From NCBI RefSeq assembly GCF_023283845.1, contig NZ_JAKILC010000018.1, positions 52,015 through 116,014 on the forward strand: a stretch of 64,000 nt of DNA, given 5' to 3'. This DNA is from Shewanella marinintestina (lineage in GTDB: Bacteria > Pseudomonadota > Gammaproteobacteria > Enterobacterales > Shewanellaceae). The translations under genes and the position numbers were made by a program. Positions 60,911 through 64,000 of this stretch are shown one piece after another; positions within the stretch are counted from its first letter, which is position 1, and each line of letters opens with the position of its first letter. Under the pieces are notes generated by a model, which was not told the DNA's origin, did not search any database, and saw nothing but the letters and a program-made list of their open reading frames with translations.

Positions 60911-60942
60911 AAAAACGGCATCCTAAAGGATGCCGTTTTTTT
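60911..60942 (+). terminator. Bidirectional terminator between fabR and trmA
   Basis: Stem AAAAACGGCATCC / GGATGCCGTTTTT, four-base loop, T-run both ways. Confidence 0.95.
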
Positions 60943-60957
60943 TGTTGGACTGGAAGC

Positions 60958-62055
60958 TTATTTCTTTTCAAGAAATACACCAGACTCCATATGGTCGGTA
61001 TATGGGAACTGATCAAATAATGCAAAACGAGTGATGTTATGAGTTTTGCTTAGTTCAGCTAAATTGTCGATCAAGGTATGCGGGTTACAAGAGATGTAAA
61101 CGATACGCTCATAACCTTGTACCAATTTTACTGTGTCTGCATCTAATCCAGCGCGAGGTGGATCGACGAAAATGGTATTACAGTTATAGCTATCTAAATC
61201 GATACCTTCTAAACGTCTAAAGCTACGTTTTTTCGCCATCGCTTCAGTGAAATCTTCAGCTGACATGCGAATGATCTGCAAGTTGTCTACTTGGTTAACT
61301 TTAATGTTGTACTGGGCAGACTCAACAGAAGGTTTAGCAAGTTCAGTTGCTAATACACGGTCAAAGTTTTGTGCTAATGCAATAGAGAAGTTACCGTTAC
61401 CGCAGTAAAGCTCTAGTAAATCACCAGTGCTATTTTTGGTGACATCAATAGCCCATTCAAGCATCTTAACTGACACTTTACCGTTAGGTTGAGTAAAGCT
61501 ATTTTCAATCTGGTGGTATTGCAACTGCTTGCCGGCAACATTAAGTGACTCAACCACAAAGTCTTTATCTAAAATGATTTTTTGCTTACGAGCACGGCCA
61601 ATCAAATTCATATTAAACTGAGTGCTTAATGTTTGCTTGAGGATTTTAGCTTGTTGCTCCCACTCGCTATCAAGTTGTTTATGGTAAAGCAGCGATACTA
61701 AGATCTCACCACTTAGGGTTGATAAGAAATCAATCTGGAATAAACGATGGCGTAAAATGGTGTTTGGCTTTAATAGTTCAACTAAAGCAGGCATCATTTT
61801 ATTGATCAGTTCACTGGCAGGCAGAAACTGATCGCAGCGAACTTTGCTATTTAGCTCTTTATCGAACATATAGTAGTAAAGATCTTCGCCTTCATGCCAA
61901 ACACGAAATTCAGCACGCATACGGTAATTAGCAGGCTCTGAGCTAAATGCTTCAAGCTCTGGAGTGTCAAAATCAGCAAATAACTGAGTTAACTTGACGC
62001 GCTTTGCTTCGAGCTGCACATCATAGGTTGTAGGATCCATTGCTGCTAAATTCAT
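60958..62055 (-). CDS. trmA: tRNA (uracil-5-)-methyltransferase
   Basis: Methylates U54 of tRNA to ribothymidine with SAM. The 365 residues show LLELYCGNGNFSIALAQNF near 215 for SAM, TIFVDPPRAGLD near 298 and the catalytic-cysteine motif YISCNPHTL near 322. No TRAM domain, as expected for TrmA. A consensus -10 TATAAT lies upstream on the minus strand at 62093-62098. Divergent from murI. Confidence 0.96.
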   Translation of the reverse strand: MNLAAMDPTTYDVQLEAKRVKLTQLFADFDTPELEAFSSEPANYRMRAEFRVWHEGEDLYYYMFDKELNSKVRCDQFLPASELINKMMPALVELLKPNTILRHRLFQIDFLSTLSGEILVSLLYHKQLDSEWEQQAKILKQTLSTQFNMNLIGRARKQKIILDKDFVVESLNVAGKQLQYHQIENSFTQPNGKVSVKMLEWAIDVTKNSTGDLLELYCGNGNFSIALAQNFDRVLATELAKPSVESAQYNIKVNQVDNLQIIRMSAEDFTEAMAKKRSFRRLEGIDLDSYNCNTIFVDPPRAGLDADTVKLVQGYERIVYISCNPHTLIDNLAELSKTHNITRFALFDQFPYTDHMESGVFLEKK

Positions 62056-62253
62056 ATCTTGATCACCGTAGGCATTAAATTAGGGGCGGAATATTATACT
62101 AGATAGCTGGGATGTCCAGTTTCTCGCTTCCGATTTTACCTAGCTTGTGGGAAAATTCTAAAGCAATATAGTTAATCCTGCTGCTCGATCGTATATTTGA
62201 GCGCGCACCTTTATACAAACTGATGTCATTTTATCTTATAGCGGAGAATACTT

Positions 62254-63057
62254 TTGTCGGGACCTATTCTAATTTTTGATTCGGGTATTGGTGGTCTATC
62301 TATATTCGATGAAATCAGAAAAGCACTACCAGGCCAAAGTTACTGCTACCTATTTGACAATGCTCGTCTACCTTATGGTGAGCTGGAAGAGTCAGTATTA
62401 GTTGAAGGTTGTGTTGAGCTAATATGTGAACAAGTCGCGCGAACTAATGCCTGCATGGTCGTTGTGGCTTGTAATTCTGCTAGCACTTTGGTGTTACCTG
62501 CATTAAGAGAGCGACTATCTATACCTATTGTTGGCGTGGTACCAGCAATAAAGCCTGCCGCACAATTATCAAAAGCGCGCCATATAGGATTGCTAGCAAC
62601 ACCGGGCACAATAAAACGCTCTTACACTAGAGAGCTGATTGAGCTATTCGCTGAAGGTTGTAAGGTTGAGTTGTTTGGTTCTTCTGAGTTAGTGATGCTC
62701 GCGGAGGCCAAATTAGCAGGTGAAGAGATCGATTTAGTTAATCTCGCTAAACAGCTCAAGCCAATCCAATTAACCAACCTTGATACGCTGGTACTCGGTT
62801 GCACCCATTTTCCAATCGTTGCTAAAGAAATACAGCAAGTATTAGGGCAAGGAGTAACACTATTGGATTCAGGTAAAGCGGTTGCGCAGCGAGTGTGCTT
62901 TTTGTTGGAACAACTAGGAAGTACAGCAAGCACTCAGCAACAAAAGCATTGGTCAGCTATTTACACTACAGAGGGGATCAATGAAGGGTTAACAACCCGA
63001 CTAGCTGAAAAAGGCTTCACTACTATAGTGTCACGATCTTCAGCTAATCAAGGTTAG
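62254..63057 (+). CDS. murI: Glutamate racemase
   Basis: Interconverts L- and D-glutamate for peptidoglycan. The 267 residues have the two catalytic cysteines in VACNSAST near 73 and VLGCTHFP near 184, and the N-terminal IFDSGIGGLS. The start is TTG with GGAG eight bases upstream; there is no suitable ATG. It is followed by the RRM gene on the other strand and then by rrn promoters; trmA and murI next to an rRNA operon is also the E. coli arrangement. Confidence 0.96.
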   Translation: MSGPILIFDSGIGGLSIFDEIRKALPGQSYCYLFDNARLPYGELEESVLVEGCVELICEQVARTNACMVVVACNSASTLVLPALRERLSIPIVGVVPAIKPAAQLSKARHIGLLATPGTIKRSYTRELIELFAEGCKVELFGSSELVMLAEAKLAGEEIDLVNLAKQLKPIQLTNLDTLVLGCTHFPIVAKEIQQVLGQGVTLLDSGKAVAQRVCFLLEQLGSTASTQQQKHWSAIYTTEGINEGLTTRLAEKGFTTIVSRSSANQG

Positions 63058-63070
63058 CTATACATCACTA

Positions 63071-63526
63071 TTATGCGTTGTCACTTTTATCTGAATCTTG
63101 CGATTTAGCTTCGCGCACTTTTAATGTTCTTTCTTGGAAGTCGAACTCATTCAGTTTAGCCATGGCTTTCTTAGCGCCAGCTTCTGACATTTCAATAAAT
63201 CCAAAGCCCTTACGACGACCAGTCTTGCGATCTCTAACTAAACGTACAGAGTTTACTGGGCCAAACTCACCAAATAGCGCCTTTACTTCACCTTCGTGTA
63301 CACGATAAGGAAGATTACCTACATATAGTGTCATGGTCGGACCGCTATATGGTTCGTTGCTGTTAGTTGTAGAAGCAGGCGTTTTAGATTGAAGAGAAAA
63401 AATAACGCTCGCGATGATAGCACCAGTAAAGAAAGCAATGGCGCCGTTTAGATCCGGTGCAATTTGAAAAATAGCGAGTGCACCTATAATGGCTACGGCC
63501 AAGACGATCAAGAATGACTTCTGCAT
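63071..63526 (-). CDS. Membrane-tethered RRM-domain RNA-binding protein
   Basis: A 151-residue protein with two N-terminal membrane helices (about 4-22 and 26-45), a short flexible linker and one RNA recognition motif (65-143). RNP2 is LYVGNL (67-72) and RNP1 is RKGFGFIEM (105-113), so RNA binding should be intact. The ATG at 63526 is preferred; an upstream frame adds an unlikely 26 residues. Bacterial RRM proteins of this kind are known but of unclear role. It lies between murI and the rrn promoters and is transcribed away from the rRNA genes. Confidence 0.88.
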   Translation of the reverse strand: MQKSFLIVLAVAIIGALAIFQIAPDLNGAIAFFTGAIIASVIFSLQSKTPASTTNSNEPYSGPTMTLYVGNLPYRVHEGEVKALFGEFGPVNSVRLVRDRKTGRRKGFGFIEMSEAGAKKAMAKLNEFDFQERTLKVREAKSQDSDKSDNA

Positions 63527-63753
63527 AAATATAATCTCTAAAGAATAAATGAATTGATAACTAACTGTTAATAACCTGCCATATGGTAATGAATTATTAG
63601 CCAATAGACTAGTGTGTTGCTGAAAAAATGAACTTTATCTATAACCTAGCATAAAGTTGCTGCTGTTTTAGCCATAAAAAGTAGGATAAATAAGCTAAAA
63701 ACCGAGCTTTGTTGAAAAGTTCAGCAGGCGAACATTTATTTGATAAAAAGCAC

Positions 63754-63781
63754 TTGCGCTCTTTTTGAATCTCCCTATAAT
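63754..63781 (+). promoter_or_regulatory. Upstream rrn promoter
   Basis: -35 TTGCGC (63754-63759) and consensus -10 TATAAT (63776-63781) with a 16-base spacer; the discriminator is GC-rich (GCGACCCC), typical of stringently controlled rRNA promoters. Confidence 0.75.
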
Positions 63782-63943
63782 GCGACCCCACTGACACGGT
63801 GAAGCAGGCAACTAGCCAAGCACACAGAGTTAGAGAGATTAACTTCTACGGAAATTAGTCTCAGGTGACAATCGCTTTAGAAGCTCAATTTGATGTGACT
63901 TGTATAAAGAATCATCGCTTGAAAAACTTCTTAAAATAAGCGC

Positions 63944-63971
63944 TTGACGCCGACACTAGGAAGTGTAGAAT
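63944..63971 (+). promoter_or_regulatory. Downstream rrn promoter
   Basis: -35 TTGACG (63944-63949), -10 TAGAAT (63966-63971), 16-base spacer, GCCTCC discriminator, and an A/T-rich UP-like element (63920-63940) upstream. It points out of the window, so 16S rRNA should begin beyond base 64000. Confidence 0.85.
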
Positions 63972-64000
63972 ACGCCTCCTCAGCCAAACGACCTAAGCGT

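Larger units (their letters stand above)
63527..64000. other. Intergenic region upstream of the rRNA operon
   Basis: This 474-base stretch holds the RRM gene promoter at its left end, an AT-rich region that may bind Fis, the two rrn promoters, and the start of the rRNA leader. No gene or tRNA is present. Confidence 0.7.

Overview
The window reads as chromosomal DNA of a Shewanella-like gammaproteobacterium. The evidence is the gene content and order: a Kdo transferase/Kdo kinase lipopolysaccharide core block, kbl-tdh, a gspC-N type II secretion operon without gspO, hslR-hslO beside pckA, a desA/fabR divergent pair, selD-selU, and trmA-murI directly upstream of a ribosomal RNA promoter region (the trmA/murI/rrn order is also known from E. 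coli). I see no phage, insertion sequence, CRISPR array or tRNA gene. Nearly everything is housekeeping or core-accessory, with dense coding and well-defined hairpin terminators.

Layout. 1-1822: threonine degradation (tdh, kbl, minus strand). 2137-10593: lipopolysaccharide core assembly (GT2, TetR regulator, waaA, kdkA, GT9, then two related MurG-like transferases flanking a GT4 enzyme, and a small DUF2986 protein). 10745-11968: gltS. 12029-13792: folM-folE-folX, the tetrahydromonapterin branch. 13939-14774: a DUF3429 membrane protein and a DCC-family thiol protein. 14876-18065: a five-gene operon that is the most interesting locus here: a small secreted four-cysteine peptide (DUF2282), an MNIO/DUF692 enzyme, a DUF2063 partner, an ECF sigma factor and a membrane protein likely to be its anti-sigma factor. 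This matches the bufferin/gig type of metal-stress RiPP system, with its own sigma/anti-sigma switch. 18144-21285: DUF333 lipoprotein, periplasmic catalase and a secreted ankyrin protein. 21356-23410: moeA-moeB. 23758-28510: ferritin, a NIT-HAMP-PAS-GGDEF-EAL protein, ribB with an FMN riboswitch that has an extended arm. 29109-37040: peptidases (PtrB, LepB paralogue, M14), a GIY-YIG protein, a repetitive lipoprotein, a methyltransferase, and an XRE regulator/membrane protein pair with twin operators.

37329-40396: pckA, hslO, hslR. 40667-52235: the complete gspC-D-E-F-G-H-I-J-K-L-M-N operon, closed by a strong terminator. 52300-56661: HAD nucleotidase, nudE, cysQ, GNAT, and an LplT-like transporter carrying a degenerate acyltransferase tail. 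56702-58839: selU-selD. 59036-60895: desA and fabR around a perfect palindrome that is probably the FabR operator. 60958-63057: trmA and murI. 63071-63526: a membrane-tethered RRM protein. 63754-64000: two tandem rrn-type promoters pointing out of the window, so a 16S rRNA gene is expected just beyond base 64000.

All functional calls rest on reading protein motifs, lengths and neighbours by eye; no database search was possible. Where the longest reading frame disagrees with the ribosome binding site, I give the start I prefer and say why.
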